From the NCBI RefSeq assembly GCF_002727185.1, contig NZ_NIZW01000028.1, positions 17,303 to 81,302 on the forward strand: a DNA stretch of 64,000 nt. Reading direction: 5' to 3'. The DNA comes from Rhodopirellula bahusiensis. Its GTDB lineage: Bacteria; Planctomycetota; Planctomycetia; Pirellulales; Pirellulaceae. The notes beneath the pieces were generated by a model. It was not told where the DNA came from and made no database searches. It saw nothing but the letters and a program-made list of their open reading frames with translations. Of the stretch, positions 7,686 through 22,600 are shown piece after piece. Positions within the stretch are counted from its first letter, which is position 1. Every line of letters begins with the position of its first letter. Both the position numbers and the translations under genes were made by a program.

Positions 7686-10600
7686 TTGAATATCGAACAC
7701 CTTCTGAAACAACTCCGTCAACGATCCAACCGAGCTTCGAAGCGGGTGCGAGACGGCAGCGAACGCAAGGTCCGTACTCGACGTGCTCTGAATCGACGGC
7801 GTCGGGCTCGCTTGGAATCCTTGGAAGACCGGCGTTTGCTCGCCAGTGATGTTTCGCTGTCAGGGGACACGTTGCTCGTGGCGGGAGATGACGATGTGCA
7901 CAATCAGTATCATCTTCAGGTGGTCGAATTTCACGGAACCGAATCATTTCAGATCAGTAGCAACACGTTCATCAGTGAGGACGATCCTGCTCTGTCCGAC
8001 ATGAGCGTCGACGAGAAAAAAGTCGTCGTGGGGACCGGTTCGATTTCGGGCGTGGAAATCCGTGGCGGGGCAAAAGACAACGTGTTCACCGTCGGTGATC
8101 TTTCGGGGTATCTGATCCAGCTTGATGGAGAAGCGGGGACGGATGGATATGTCTTGAAAGATCAATTTGGAACTGTCGCGGTGAATGACACCGGTGGTGC
8201 CATTGATTTGACACATTTGACATCGCCATGGACGACCAGTTTGTCTGGCGGGACCGCGACGGTTGAAGTCGATGGCGGCGCGAGCACGGCGACGATTCCA
8301 AACGCCAATGCGTACACGATGACGCCGAATTCTCTTTCCTGGTCGAGTGCGTTGACGGCCATCAACGAGGGCTTGGAGGAACTGGCAAGCCTGGGTGACG
8401 AACTCGTCACCCACGATCGTTTGCTAGAGAATCAAAGTGTGTTGAATCAAAAGTCGGTGGGCAGTTTCTTGCCGATCGGCGAGATCTTTCGCGAAAAAAT
8501 AGCGAATCCGGTGGCCAGCTATTTCTCGTCCGGAGGTTCACCGGAAATCAATGTTTGGGGATTGCTGGAGGAACTGCAGTCGGTGAAGGCAAGTAGCCAG
8601 TTGGGAGACGCCTTGCTGAATTGGGAGATTGACGCGGAGATCATTGGGACGTCTGATCGAGTGACCTTGGCACTGGAAATCACGGCTGAATTGGTGCACT
8701 CGAGTGTTGACTTGTCGTTGCCGGATTCTTTGCTGAATATGGACGGGACCCTCGAGAATAGTCTCGGTGTTGACGAGCTAAAAGCCAACCTGACAACTGG
8801 ATTCACGTGGGATTTGTCGATCGGCTGGGATGTCTCATCCGTCCCATACTTTTTCGTTGACTTCACCGATGATGTCCGGGTCACGGCAACCATTGATGAC
8901 ATTGACGCCGACTTCAAGCTCAACGCAGGGTTGTTGGGATTGGAAGTTGGGAAGCATGGTCCAGCGTCGGCGTCGAGTTCGTTGCAATTTGATTTCGAAA
9001 CGACACTCCCGGTGAGCGAATTGTCTTCGTTGGATGGGAAGGATGGAGGGGCCAGCGATGGAGTTGTCCAGACCATTGAATTGCAAAGTTCCGATCGAAT
9101 GGAATTGCTCTCCGATGATGCGAACCCATCGGCTCAATTGGACGTCGATCTGTATGCCGTGGCGACGGGGATCAGCGGGATTTCCGAGAGCGAAGCGGTT
9201 CACATTCAGTGGAGTGACGATCTTTACAGTGAAGCCGATCCAGTTTTGTCGGAAGACTTGACGACTTCGGAGTTTGATCCGTTCTTCCAATCCGATGCGA
9301 CCACTCTGCTGCAGATGGCCGAACAGTTTTCGGTCTTCTTGGATACGCTGTCCGCGAAAACAGTTGATTCGAGCGTTGTGCCACTCACCGAGAGTCTCAC
9401 GGTCGCGGACTTGGTCGATGTATCAGGTGTCTACGAGAGTCTGATTGTCGAGCCGATTCGATTGCCACAACACACGTCGGCGACTTCAATTTTGACGGTC
9501 AATGGTGGAGACCCGCTCGGGACTAGCGAGGACAGCGATTCCGACCTTGTCTTGCAACTTCGAAGTGGTGAGACGCATCCCATCGATTTGGATGCTGGCA
9601 ATCCGAAGACGCTGGGTCACGTGGTCCAGCTAATCGTTGATGCTGTCAACGACTCAAGCAAATTGCAATTGGTCGAAGATCCGAAACTTGGATTGATGCT
9701 TGCCGATCTCACAACGGGAGATGAGACATTTCAGTTCACCGCTGAAACGAATTCCGAAGGGGAAGAATACGCCGCGGTCGGCAACTTAGGTCTCGACGCG
9801 GTCGCGGTGGAACGTGACGTTCTCGGAGACACAAGCGATGAGTGGGTGATCGATGTCGCGCCGGTCAACGGGCCCAAATTTGCATCGATTCAGAGCTTTG
9901 CGGAACAAATCGAGGATCTGCCTGCGAGCGTTGTGACGGGCCTTGCCTACGATGCGGATGCGAGCGGCGGACCGACGCTTTCCTTTGAGATCGTGATCGA
10001 TCAATCGATTGCGGATCTCAACGACAATGCGATGTCGTTGATCGATATGGGTGACCTGGAACAGATCGATCTTTCAGCCGGAACGATTGACGTTTCGAAC
10101 GCTCGAATCCAAATGCGTTTTCCATTTGAATTGCTTTTGACCGAGGTCGGAGGCGATGTGGCGCTGGCAACTCCGCTGGCGGAGCTCAATGACGGAAGAG
10201 GCGTGTCGGTCACCCAAGACACCGATGGCTTTCTTGCCGATCTAGACATTCGTGTCGGCGACGGAACGACGTTTTCGGTTGACTTGGATCTCGGGCTTGG
10301 GGGACGCCCGCTTGCAGACTTTGGGATCGTGGGCGGCAGCGGCAGTGATCTGAGTGTCACTCTGAACGATGGCAGCGGTTTCGATGTGGAACTGGATGAC
10401 ACGGTCGCTTCCACCGGGAATGTTGCAGCAACATTGGCTGAGTTGTTTGAGCTGATCAACGCATCCGCAACGGACGCGGGCGTGACTAGCGAGCGGTTCA
10501 CGGCAACGATTGATGCTGCACGGTCGAGCCTGAGATTTCTGGACAAGACGACCGGGGCGTCTGCCTTTTCGGTCAGCGGACGCATCGCGGATGCTTTGGC

Positions 10601-13600
10601 CTTCGGGGCGTCTGTTTCGACTGAGGTGGATGGCAACGAGGTGATGCTGTTCGAGAAAACGGTGGGCACACTCGGTGACTTAATGAACAAGATCACTGAC
10701 GCCGCCGAGGCCGCCGGGCTGACGTTGTATGATTCCGGCAATCCTGGTGCCAGTTGGGACTTTGGTGTGCGACTGGCCGGTGCGGGAATTGAGATCGTGG
10801 ATCAGACCGTGATCGAAAGTGTGATCACGGGAACCGCTGAAACGAACACGGCGGATGATGAGCTGCACGCGACGGGGCAATTCTCTGGTGAGACGCTTGC
10901 CTTCCGAACGGTCACGATCACGGGCGGGGTAGGCGAGGGGCAAACTCGCACCATTTTGTCCAACACCGATGATGTGTTGATGTTGTCGGAAAGTTGGGAT
11001 GTCCAACCGGATGCGACGTCGCAATTCGAAGTCAACAATGGATTGTTTGTCAGTGCGGCGAATCAATCGGCCGCGGCCTTTGGGCTTGGTTTGACCAATG
11101 ACCAACGCGAAGGTGATTTGGAGCGGACAGTCGTTGGTTCGCCGCTGCATGGCGATACCCCGAGTCGCCATCTTCAGTTGAAGGGTGCTGCCGAGCCACA
11201 TATCCAGCTATCCATGGATTTGGATGAAGGCACGCTGGGAGCCGGCACCGGAATCTACGGTCCCTTGGATGTGGCGGTTTCCGCGGTGTCTGTGAATGCC
11301 GCCAGCTTTCAAGCCGATCTGACTCTTCGTGGGAAGACATTGGACCGTTTGAATGCGGGATTGGAAGATCCGTTTTCGATGCTGCTTGAGGGTGGCAATG
11401 TCGTCACAGCGTCAGCGTTTGATGTGTCATTGCAGGTTGGATCGTATCCCAGCGTTGCGATTGACGGTGCCACGGGAACCACCCCGTTTGATGTGTCTGT
11501 CGGAAACGTTTTCGACGTCCAATCAGGCGACGAGGTTTTGGTGCCGACGATGAGCAGTGACGATGACGTTCGTGCTCTGCTTCAATCGTTGGCATCCGTC
11601 ACGATGGATGACTTCTTGAGCACACTCGATTCGGTGAGCGAGTATTTGTTTGAGTTGCAAACGCAGTCCAAACTCGGGAAGTCCCTGCCAGGTTTGCCCA
11701 AGTCGGTGGGCTCGATGTTGGGGTTTGGTGAGAACTTCGAAACGCGATTGGACGAGATTCGTGACTTGCCCATCTCAACGTTGCAGCAACTTCACGCAGC
11801 GCTGAATGACACGTCCGCGAGAACAATGAACTCGCTGGCCGGAACTTTGGCGACTTCGCTGAGTTTCGAGAAGGCTACGTCGCAGCTCTTGTTTGATCTG
11901 CACTACCTGCTGGAGCAGATCAATCCTTCGCTCCCGTTGACTCTGAATCTGACTTCGTTGGGTGACGATCTGAATGCGGCTGGCGATAACCTGCAGGCCT
12001 TGGGGCTGCGGCAGGTCGCTGCAATTGTTGACTCGTCGGGAACCAGTCTGTTGGATGTGGTCGCGGATGGTGAGATGCATGTTGTTGTCGGCATGGATTT
12101 GACGAATCCGGATGCTCCAGCCACCAAGTTGGTTTCGGATCCCAATGCTGATGAGGGAACTCGAGCTGAGTTCCATGTCAAAGCGTCATCGGCCGAGTCC
12201 ATGAACTTCCCCGCCGTGCTGGGAAGCATGGCGGTCGGAGTCTTTGGTGGTCAATTTGCGTTGAATCTGGACGGTGTTGTCGGCACGTCTGATTCCGCTA
12301 CCTATAAAGTGAAGTTGCAAAGCGATGTCGACGCAGCGAAGGCGTTGGAGGGGGCTGCTCTCCCTGTCACCACGAAGATTGATGTCGCAGGAGAAGCCAA
12401 GGGGAGTTTCGGACTCGTGCTTCCGGAATCTGTGATCCCGCAAGACGCTCCTACTCACTTGACTCCCAATATCACGGTTGAGGTCACCAATCTAAACGAC
12501 ATCGCAGCGGCCAATCCGAGCAGAAGTTCGACCCTGTCGACGAACATGTCCGGGAATCCAGGCGAATGGGCGACGTTTGAAACGTTGACCCAGAACTTTT
12601 CGCTGACCGATTCCATGGAAGGGTTCAAACTCGGCGTCCAGCGATTGTTTCGTGGATTGGACGATGTGTTTGACACCGCGTTGTTGGGGCAAGACCTGCC
12701 GCTGGTTGGCAAGCAATTGGCTGACGCAGCCAACTTTCTGGATCAAATCGGTGAGTCGGTCTATGCCAACCTTGATCTGCTTCCGAGATCCGGCATCACG
12801 ATGGACTCCGTTCACGTGGCGTTGTTCGATGCCTTTGGACCGGGCGGGTTCGGATGGTTGCAAGACAGCACCCTGCTGTCCAATCCCGACACGTTCGTCA
12901 ACATCGACGATGTGGGAGTGACTCGCGAAACGATTGTGACCGCCAGTGGCCGCGAATTGGTGACCGGTGTCGAGTATCGAATGGATTTGGAGATGACTCC
13001 GGAGAGTCTCCAGTTCCCAATCGATTTGGATTTGTTGTTGCCTGGTTTGGGGCTGACGACCGAAGCCCTCGCGGATGTGAAGTTTGGCTTCAAAATGCCG
13101 CTGATCGTCGGCGTGAGTGTTCTGGATGGTGTCTACCTCGATGTTGCGTCAGACAACGAAGTGGAAGTCAGTCTGGACATCTCACTGCCAAATCATGTGG
13201 CTAGTTTGTCAGGTGAGCCTTCGCTTTCGTTCTTCAACACGGATTTGAGCCAGCCCAAAATTTCGAGAGATCAAGGCAGTTGGATCTTTGACGGATTCAA
13301 GGTCGGGCAAATCATCGAGGTCGAAGGCAGTGACAACGTGGCAAACAACGACGGTCGGTTCGTGATCACTGCAATTGATTCGTTGGGTACCGAACTGACG
13401 CTCGCGGCCACCGATGAAGCTCTTGCCGCTTCCAGCCTGGCAGATGATCGCGTTGTCCCTGAAGGCCCCACGAAGGGGATCCAAGTGCAGGTTTCGACGG
13501 TTTCGATGACTGGCGGAAACGCCGTCGATTTCAATGCTAGCCAACAGACCATCACACGTGGTGCCGGTAGCTGGCTCGAGGATGGTTTTCGAGTGGGGGA

Positions 13601-16600
13601 CACGATCACAGTCGACAATGCCGGATCGAATGATGGATCGTGGATCATTTCGGCGATCGATGCCGTTGGTCGCACATTGACTTTGGAAGATGGCCTGACC
13701 GTCAATGCGAGTGGAGTCGCTGGCGTTCGGATCCGTTCCAATCAACAACATGGTTTCGATGCGGAGATGGGTGTGCTTCCCTATCGCGTTTGGGATGCGA
13801 CGCCTGACCAGTCGGAGTTCACCGGGACGTTTGTCTTTGATTTGCATGATCCTAACGAGAACGGGAGCCAGACACGTTTGTCGGTCAACGATCTGGATTC
13901 GCAACCCGAATTCCCCGTCGCACCGCGAAACGGATTCACGGCGGCTCCGCTGTCAGGTTTTCTCACCCTGACGGAGGGCACTGGAGTTGGGCAAGAAATT
14001 GTTCTCAACGATATTTCGCTTCAACTGGAAACCAATTTGCCTCGCACGGCAGCGTTCCCACCATTCCGAGCTCAGTTGGACGTGACCAACTGGGACTGGG
14101 GCCTGAGCGATTCGTTGTTGACCAAGGGGACTCCAGACGAGATCGCGTTCAACGACGTCCAATTTGAATTGGTCGGTTTTGTGCGTGATTTCTTGGGCCC
14201 GTCTCTGACGCGATTTCGTGCGGCTTTGGAGCCCATGGATGGAGTGATTGATTTTCTGACCAGCGAAGCGATGCCGATCTTGTCCGCCTTGTTTGGACGG
14301 ACGTCTTATGCGTCGGCCCCCGGCATTTTTGGTGGTCGCAGTGAGGCAGGCGATTTTGCGGGGGCCGCCGATGTGATTCGAAAATTGGTCGACGGCGGCA
14401 CGCCATCACATACCGGATTCACGAATTACTTGGACCTGATCGGTTTTGCTGACTCGAAGAGAACGCTGACCGCGATCAACGACTTGACGGGGCAGCACTG
14501 GATCGACATGGGGCGTTTTGATGTCAGTGTCAGTGAGGCGATGAGCCGAAACGCGACCGTCGAAAGCATCTACGATGAGTCCAGCAACGCGGAACGATTG
14601 AAAGGTGACTTTGGGGACGCTCCTTTGCGTTTGAGCGGAAGTCCCGACTTGGTGTTCGATTCGAATGATGGTTCGATTGCGCGTCAGAATGTTGTCCTGA
14701 CAGATCAAACATTTGATTGGGGGTACTCCGCCTTTGCCGGATCGACACTGACGAGCAGTGTGCCTTGGTCGACCTATGGCGTGACGGAAGGATTCACGCT
14801 CACCGTCGAAAATTTGACGGGGGGCAGTGCGAGCTTCAACGGCGTCTACAAAGTCGGAGTTGTCTCCGGCAACACAGCCTGGATCTCACGTGAGGGTTTC
14901 AGTTCGGTTGGCTCATCCATTTCGGTGCCACGGATGGTGGGCAACGCCTCGACGTGGACGAGCGAAGGATTTCAATCTGGACAAACCATTCGGATCGAGG
15001 GTGGCGCCAATGCTGGTACTTACACAGTCGATTCCGTTTCGGAGACCGTTCTGTCGGTGACTTCCTCGTTTGTCGCCGATGAAGTCGTTCCCTGGTCGGA
15101 GGCCGTCAATGTTCGTGTTCAAAACGCAGTGGGTGACTACTCAGGATCCATCAAGGGCCAGATCAACGCGGTCCTCAACGATCCGCTTGCGTCTGCTCAG
15201 CAGGCTGCGGCCAGCTTCCTGATGACTCAGACGTTGCCTGGTCGAGGAATTGGATACGGTTTTGACTTGTTGGGCGGAGTGACCCGAGAAGTCTTTTCTC
15301 CGATCGACAGTGCCCTGAAAGGATTCGATCCCATTGAGTTGCCCATTTTGAATCAGGCATTCGGGTTGCTCATCGGTGACACCACGTTTGACGGCAAGTC
15401 AGCGGCGGAAAGCAATCTGCTGCACTACAGCACGCCTGAATTGCAGTTCACGCTGTATCAAGACTTTCCCTTGGACAAGAAAACGTTCTTCTGCGAAGTG
15501 CCGTTTGGTTCCGCGTTCGCGAGTTCCGGAATTTGCGACGTCGTCAGCAACGGTTCTCCGACTCCATTTGTGTCCGTCTCATTCGAAGCACGCATGGACT
15601 ATGGCGTTGCGGTCGACACAACCGGCCTCGAACTCTACCGAGACTCGGGGAATCCGGATGCGATCATCGAAGGATTTTACTTCGACGATACTGACGGCGT
15701 CGATCTGAATCCATCTCTGATAGGTGGCAATGAAAGCGGGCCAATTGGGACCAGCTATGGACTGACAGATGTTCCACAATCGCGAATCCTTGGCGGAATC
15801 GGCGTGGGTGTCTTTCGGAAATTTGGAACCGCGCTTGGCAGTCTCAAGGTCGGCGTGGAAATGTCGTTCCATACAGGGCAAGATCTCAACTTTCACGATC
15901 CCAATGGCGACGGGCGCATTCGAGCCAGCGAATTCGATGTGCTGACCGAAACGTCGGTGGATGACAACGGGCTGCTGACGTTTGGGGACTCTGAGAATGC
16001 GTTTGACAAGAGTGTGCGAATCGAAGTTCGCGGCGATGCGTTTTTGAAGATCAAAGCTCTGTTCATCACGGTCATTGACGTTCGTGTGAACATCTTCACG
16101 ATCGGATTCAATATCCCTCTGGAGGACAAAGCGTTCACTTCGCCTGACTTGGCGACGTTGTCGGGCGGGACCCTGAAGCTGAATGTTGGCAAAGAATCTT
16201 CGACTCGCGGTTACCGAACAGACAATGCAAACGAAGCGATCTATGTGGGCTACAACCCGGCGACAAATGAGATCGTTGTCTCTGGATTTGGATCGCAATC
16301 CGAACGGTTCGATGCGTCCAGCGTCTCTCTGATTGAAGCCTCCGCTGACACTGGGAATGACCTGCTATTCGTTCACGCCAATGTGACTCGCATGGTTTCC
16401 TTCGATGGTGGAGCCGGCGACGACGTGTTGTTCGGTGGCAGTGGGCCCGATGAGTTGGTCGGTGGACTCGGGAACGATTCAATCAATGGACGGCTCGGCG
16501 ACGATTCGATCTGGGGCGATTTGAAAGTCGGCTCCACGGGAGGATTGGATTGGCTGTTTGGCGGTGACGGCCGGGACACGATCTATGGCGGTCCTGGAAT

Positions 16601-19600
16601 CGATGTCATTCGCGGTTGGCGTGACGATGATGATTTGCATGGTGGCGATGGAGATGACTTGATCGATGGCGGGCAAGGGAATGACTCGCTGCACGGAGAC
16701 GACGGAGTTGATTTCTTGTTGGGGAACATCGGCCACGACATGATCGTCGGCGGTGCCAAAGATGACCGATTGGAAGGTGGTCCCGGGCGAGATGCTCTGT
16801 ATGGCGAGTCGGGTGAGGACATCTTGTTCGGTGGGCTCGGCAATGACTCCTTGGATGGCGGAGCGGACATCGATTCGTTGTATGGCCAGCATCACAATGA
16901 CTCACTGCAAGGTGGCGCGGCCGACGACTTGTTGGACGGTGGACTTGGCAGCGACCAAGTGTACGGTGGTGATGGCGACGACCTCGTGTACTCACGCGAT
17001 GGCAACGATCGTCTCGATGGCGAAGAAGGCGACGACACGTTCAAGGTCTACTTCGCTCGCGGGAAAGTGAACTCGCTGCTTTCTATTCTTGACACTGGCA
17101 TGTCGGGTGTGGATGTGTTCGACGCTATTGGGACAATCGATCCCGACCAGTTCTTGTTGCGGGCGAGCGTTAGCGGAACGAACGCGTTTGTGGCTGTTCT
17201 GACGGATCCTGATCATTCCTCGGATGAGGCTGCGTACAACCCATCGGTCCAAAGAGTCAACTATTTGGGCGTCGAACGGATTCTCGTTCAAGGTGGCATG
17301 GGCGACGATCAATTCGCAATCGATGACACGGCAGCGGAAGTGACGATCGATGGTGGTGATGGAGACGATGCCTTCCAAGTCGGGCAATTGTTCCGTTCGC
17401 AACGCACCGAAGTGGACGCGAATGTCTCGGTGGATGACGTTTTCGCGACGATCGAAACGACGCGTGGTTTTTTGTCCAACGGAATCAGCCAGCCGATGAC
17501 CATCAGCGGTGGTTTGGGCGACGATCACTTCGTCGTTTTTCATAACCAAGCGGTTTTGACGTTGAACGGGAACGAAGGCGACGATGGATTCGAAGTTCGC
17601 GCGTTCGCGTTGGTCGGATCGCGAGAACCCCAGCGTGCTCGCACAGACATCACTGGCGGTGCAGGTGCCGACTTGGTTCAGTATGCCGTCAACGCTCCGG
17701 TCAACATCGACGGTGGCGATGGATTCGACACGCTGACGGTCATCGGCACCGAATTCGGTGACGACTTTGTGATCACGGAAGACGGTGTCTACGGCGCGGG
17801 GCTGACGATCGACTTCACGAACATTGAATCGTTGCGTGTCGACGCGGCGGAAGGCAACGATCGCTTTTACGTTAAAAGCACCAGCGAGAAGTTCTTGACA
17901 GAACTGTTTGGTGGTTTGGGCGATGACACCTTCAACTTGTCCGGCGACACACCTCCGGTTGTCAGCAACGACCTGAAGGGGCACAGCGGCATCGTCACCA
18001 ACAACATGTCATACAGCAGTGACCTTCGCTATGAAGATCTGAAGCTGCATGGCGTGTCGTCCAACGTGGCGGACAACGAAGAGCCCTTTGTTGTCATTCG
18101 AACATCCAACGGCTCCACGATCGTTGGCGAAACCGGGGCGGTGGATGCAAGCGTGGTCGACTTCTACGAGATCGTGCTCACGCAAGCTCCCATGAGCGGT
18201 TTCGATGTTTTGGTCCAGGCCCTCGCTCCGCTTCCAAGCACCGCGGGACGTGAACTGGGTGCGTTGGCGTTTCGTCTGAGCAGTGTGGCGCCAGGATCAG
18301 AGAAAAAGGCGGACGGATCCGCTGTCACGTTGACGTTCACGTCTGAGAACTGGTTCATCCCACAAAGGGTCGACATTCTCGCGGATGATGAAGTTCAGTT
18401 GGATACGGGGCGATTGTTCACTCGTGATGAGTTGTCTGAGTCCGACACGTTCTCCTATGACGACGCTGCTTTCGAAGGAAAACAGTCCGCCGTGATCAAC
18501 CACATCGTGTCGTCGACCGCAACGACCATCGTGGGGACTCCGCTGGTGCTCAGCGATTCACCGACGATCACGATTGAGACCAGTTTACCGTCCCACGAAT
18601 TCGTTGGGGAAACCATCACGGTCACTTCATCGGATGGGCTGACCACTCAGACACGTCGAATCACCGATGCTCGATTGGTCGGCGGAAACTTGCAGTTGAC
18701 TGTCGATCGCTCTTGGTTGGCCGGAACTCATTTGCCGGACACGTCCAGCAATTATTCAATCGTCTTGGCTGAATCGACTGAAGCTGGGCATCCGGTCGAC
18801 ATTCGCAATACCACCTTCACGGTCAACGATCCCAGTGATCCGACGAACCCGTTGATCGAAGAGCCAAAAGATTTTCTTGGCCGCCAGATCACGATCATTG
18901 ATGGATCCGGGGTGGGACAAAGCCGGTTCATCACCGGTGCTGATCAAGTTGTCACGTTCGCATCCAGTGCAGTCGAGATTGATCGGTCGAATCCAAAAAC
19001 GTTTGCAATGCAATTGAGCACCGGTGGGGAATCGGTGACGCCAACGACCGGCGGTATGTTGAATCTGCGTTTCGTCGCTGATTTGGATTACAACAGTGAA
19101 ACCATCGAAGTGACTCTGGATGGATCGCAGTTGGACGTCTTGTTCAACGACTATTCCGGTCGCCAATACAGTTTCGTACAAGCCTCGATTCCTCTCACTC
19201 AGTCGCAATTGCAGGCTGCACTGACGGACGGACGTTTGGAACTCGGACTGATTCCGTCGGATTCAGTCAATAACCTGGATGACTACTACGATTTCAAATC
19301 CAGTGTCTCATTCGATTTGCAATTCCACATCGATGTTGCGAATAGCAACTTGGTGCCTGGGATAGGCGGCGATGTCCAATTCACTCTGGATCGTGGATGG
19401 AGTCTGACGAACCCGCCTGCGTTGGACAGTCGCTATCAAATCGCCGTCGACGACTCGTTGGTCGGACGAGTTTCAGATTTCGATGAGTCGCCGGTTGGTT
19501 TGCCGGCCGATCCATCCTTCCCCGCCGAGTTGGACACGCGAACGACGTTCGTTGACAGCGATGCCGATTTCACTGCGGTTGAGTTTGGTGCCGAAGGACT

Positions 19601-22600
19601 TCGCGGCGCGACCATTGAAATTGTGGGCGGCCCTGGGGCTGGTCAACGCCGATTGATCTTGGATGCGATCGACGCGAATACCTTGATTTTGAATGGCGAT
19701 TGGCGGACGGATCCTGTTGCAGGAGAGAGCGTGTATCGGATCGCTCGATTCGATGGTTTGGCCGTTTCGAGCGTCAGTGTGGAAGTCAACGACAACGACG
19801 AAGCCGGCATCGTGGTCGACGAAACGCATGGCCTGGATCTCTCCGAATCCACCGATGGCATTTTAGGTGAGGACACCGTGACCGCTGTGATCGAAGGCGG
19901 TGACGGCGATCAACTCGGCGAGCGTGATGTGCTGCGTTTGAAGTTGACTCGTCAGCCCAGTTCCGATGTGACGATGCGGTTGGTCTACGACGATGTTCAA
20001 CTGAGTTTGCAAACCACCGACGGTCATCCCATCGCTTCCAACTCCTTGGTTTTCACCCCAGGCAATTGGGACGTCGTTCAAGAGGTGATGATCATTGGTT
20101 TGGTGGATCAAATCCGCGAAGGGTTCCATGTCAGCCAGATCAGTTTGGAACTGGGGTCCGAGGATCTGGATCAAGAACTCAGCAAAGTGGACCAGTTCAA
20201 TATTCCCGAGACCGCCGCAGTGGAATGGGTTGGTCTGAGTGAACGTCCCACAGGAGTCACCAGCGTTGAGTACAAAGGTCAAAATCTCCAACTGAAAGAC
20301 GACACCGTTCCTGCGGGAACCGAGTCCAAACCCGTCTATGCAATTGTCAGCAACAAGATTGTCTTCTTCGCGGGAGAAGAAGTCGTCAAAGTTTCAGGCA
20401 GTGATTTGACGATCTCTTACAACTATGTGAATCCTGGATTTGGCGACGCCTTCACTCACCCAGTTCTGGTGCGTATCAGCGATGCGGATGCGCCGACCGT
20501 TTTGGTACGAGAAACTGGTGGTTCGACTGACGTGGTGGAGGGAGCAACTCCATTCATGGTGCTCGAACTGGATGGAGATGCGATTCCAACCAGTGACGTT
20601 GTGGGCGAGACGGTCACTGTGAGTGATGGGACGGGCGTGGGGCAAACTGCCACGATCATCGCGAACGAAGGCAATCAGATTACCTTGGACACCCTCTGGG
20701 AAACGGTTCCAGACGAGACGAGCGAGCTGACTTTGATCGTGTCCGGGAACGCTGAACAGCGAATGGTTACCAGCAATGGAACACTCACCTGGGGTGAGGA
20801 TCGCTATGAGTTGGTGCTGACATCGCCGCCGGTGGATGACGTTGCCGCAGGGCGTCGCGTTGTGGAAGTTGTTGTCACGCCGGAAGTGACCAAGACGACC
20901 CGTACCGGAGGTGTTCGGACGGATGCTCGTCAGGTCGAAATTTTTAATCTAGACGGATTGGATGCCTCACGAGTCCGAGTCGATCCTGACAATGCCAACA
21001 ACCTGATTGTCGCCTTTGACGAAACAAACTGGGACGTTCCGGTTCGGATTGGCGTCCGAGTCATCGACGATCTGTTGGTCGACGGTGGTGATACCAAAGT
21101 GTTCGCACCGGGACCGAACACGCTGAGCGGAATTCTGGGGCCTGTGATTGTCAACGGATCGGGGGGAGATGGTTCGTTGGCTGGTTTAGGCAACCCTGAG
21201 ATTTTGCCTCAAGAAACCAACGTGAAGCCGGCCACCGGCGAAGTTGAATCGATTGTCGGAACGACGGTGACATTCAATACTTTGACTAGCGAACAGTTGT
21301 TCTCTGCCGGACTGGTGTCAGATTTGAGCAACGTTCAGTCGCTGGTGGGACGAACGTTTGAAGTTGTCGCGACCAAACCAGCCGAAGGCAGTCCCCGTGA
21401 TCCAGTCGTCGGACAATTCCGATTGATCACCGAAGCGACCGTGCAGGACGGCCAGGTGGTGGTGACGCTCAATGAGCGGTTTGGCCTTGGTGGAGACTTG
21501 GATTCACTGGAAGCGGGTGCTCATACTTCCAGCGTGGATTTACGTCTTTCGCGGCAAGAACAATTGCGGCTTGGGATTGCGAACGTCGGCGATCTGTACG
21601 GACGGACCATCGAATTGAATGATGCGGATGGTCAAATGCTATCGTCCGCTGTGATCAAATCGGCGGTGGCTGATCCCGATGGCTTGATCACGATTGATGT
21701 GGAGGCGGATTGGATATCGATCGCAGCCGATGCCACGTCATTCTTCATCCAGTCAGACGATCTGGTCAAAAAGTTTGCGATCACTTCGGAGAGTTTGAAC
21801 TTCTTTGTCAATGAGCAAACCTCCGTTGACTACATGTTCGTGCACGACGAAGACAGTCCGGCGGACAGCACCGGGTATCTGACGGCGGACCGTTTGTGGG
21901 GACTCAATACGGGACCTGACGTCACCGTGGGGGGACGACTTCAACCGGGAGGCATCCAGTATGGGAACCTTGAAGTTCTGCAAATCTCCTTGGGCCGCGG
22001 CAACAATGACTTCCACGTCTTCGGCACTCACAAGCGTGCGGATGATCCGACAACATCGGAGGATGAATCGTTCCAGACCTGGACCATCATCAATGGTGGG
22101 GACGATGTCTACTGGCCGGCTACTGACCGCGAAGGCGATCGGTTCTATGTGGATGTGATTGCAGAGGATATCACCGATGTGATGACGGGATCGGTTGACT
22201 GTAAGACCGATGAGGTGACAAGTTTGGTGACGTGTTCCACCGATGCAGGGGAGACGGAGTTCGCCAGTTTGTTTGATTCGGCCGCCCATTTTGGTGGGGA
22301 GAATGAGCTGGTCGGTATGAAAGTGACGATGACCAGCGGGGTCGGAACGGGACATACCTACACGATCGTTGAACACACGGAAGACACGATCTATCTGCTA
22401 GGCAACTGGATCGAAATACCTGCTGTGGGAGACACCTACACGATCACGGATTTGGCCGACGGCCCGATCGCGATCAACGCTCAAGGTGGTGACGACGTTG
22501 TGGACGCATCGGCTTCGACGCTGGGCGTTGTCGCGTTCGGTGGGCTGGGAAAAGACACGTTGATTGGCGGTTCTGGGGACGACATTTTGTTCGGTGACCG

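Noticed and set aside
16401..17050. Regular DNA repeats that could be taken for a CRISPR array
   Set aside because: The period is that of 9-residue RTX turns in frame; there are no identical direct repeats with unique spacers and no cas genes.
16992..17984. Minus-strand frame of 330 codons inside the giant gene
   Set aside because: Antisense of RTX repeats; repetitive codons keep stops out. No ribosome site or family match.
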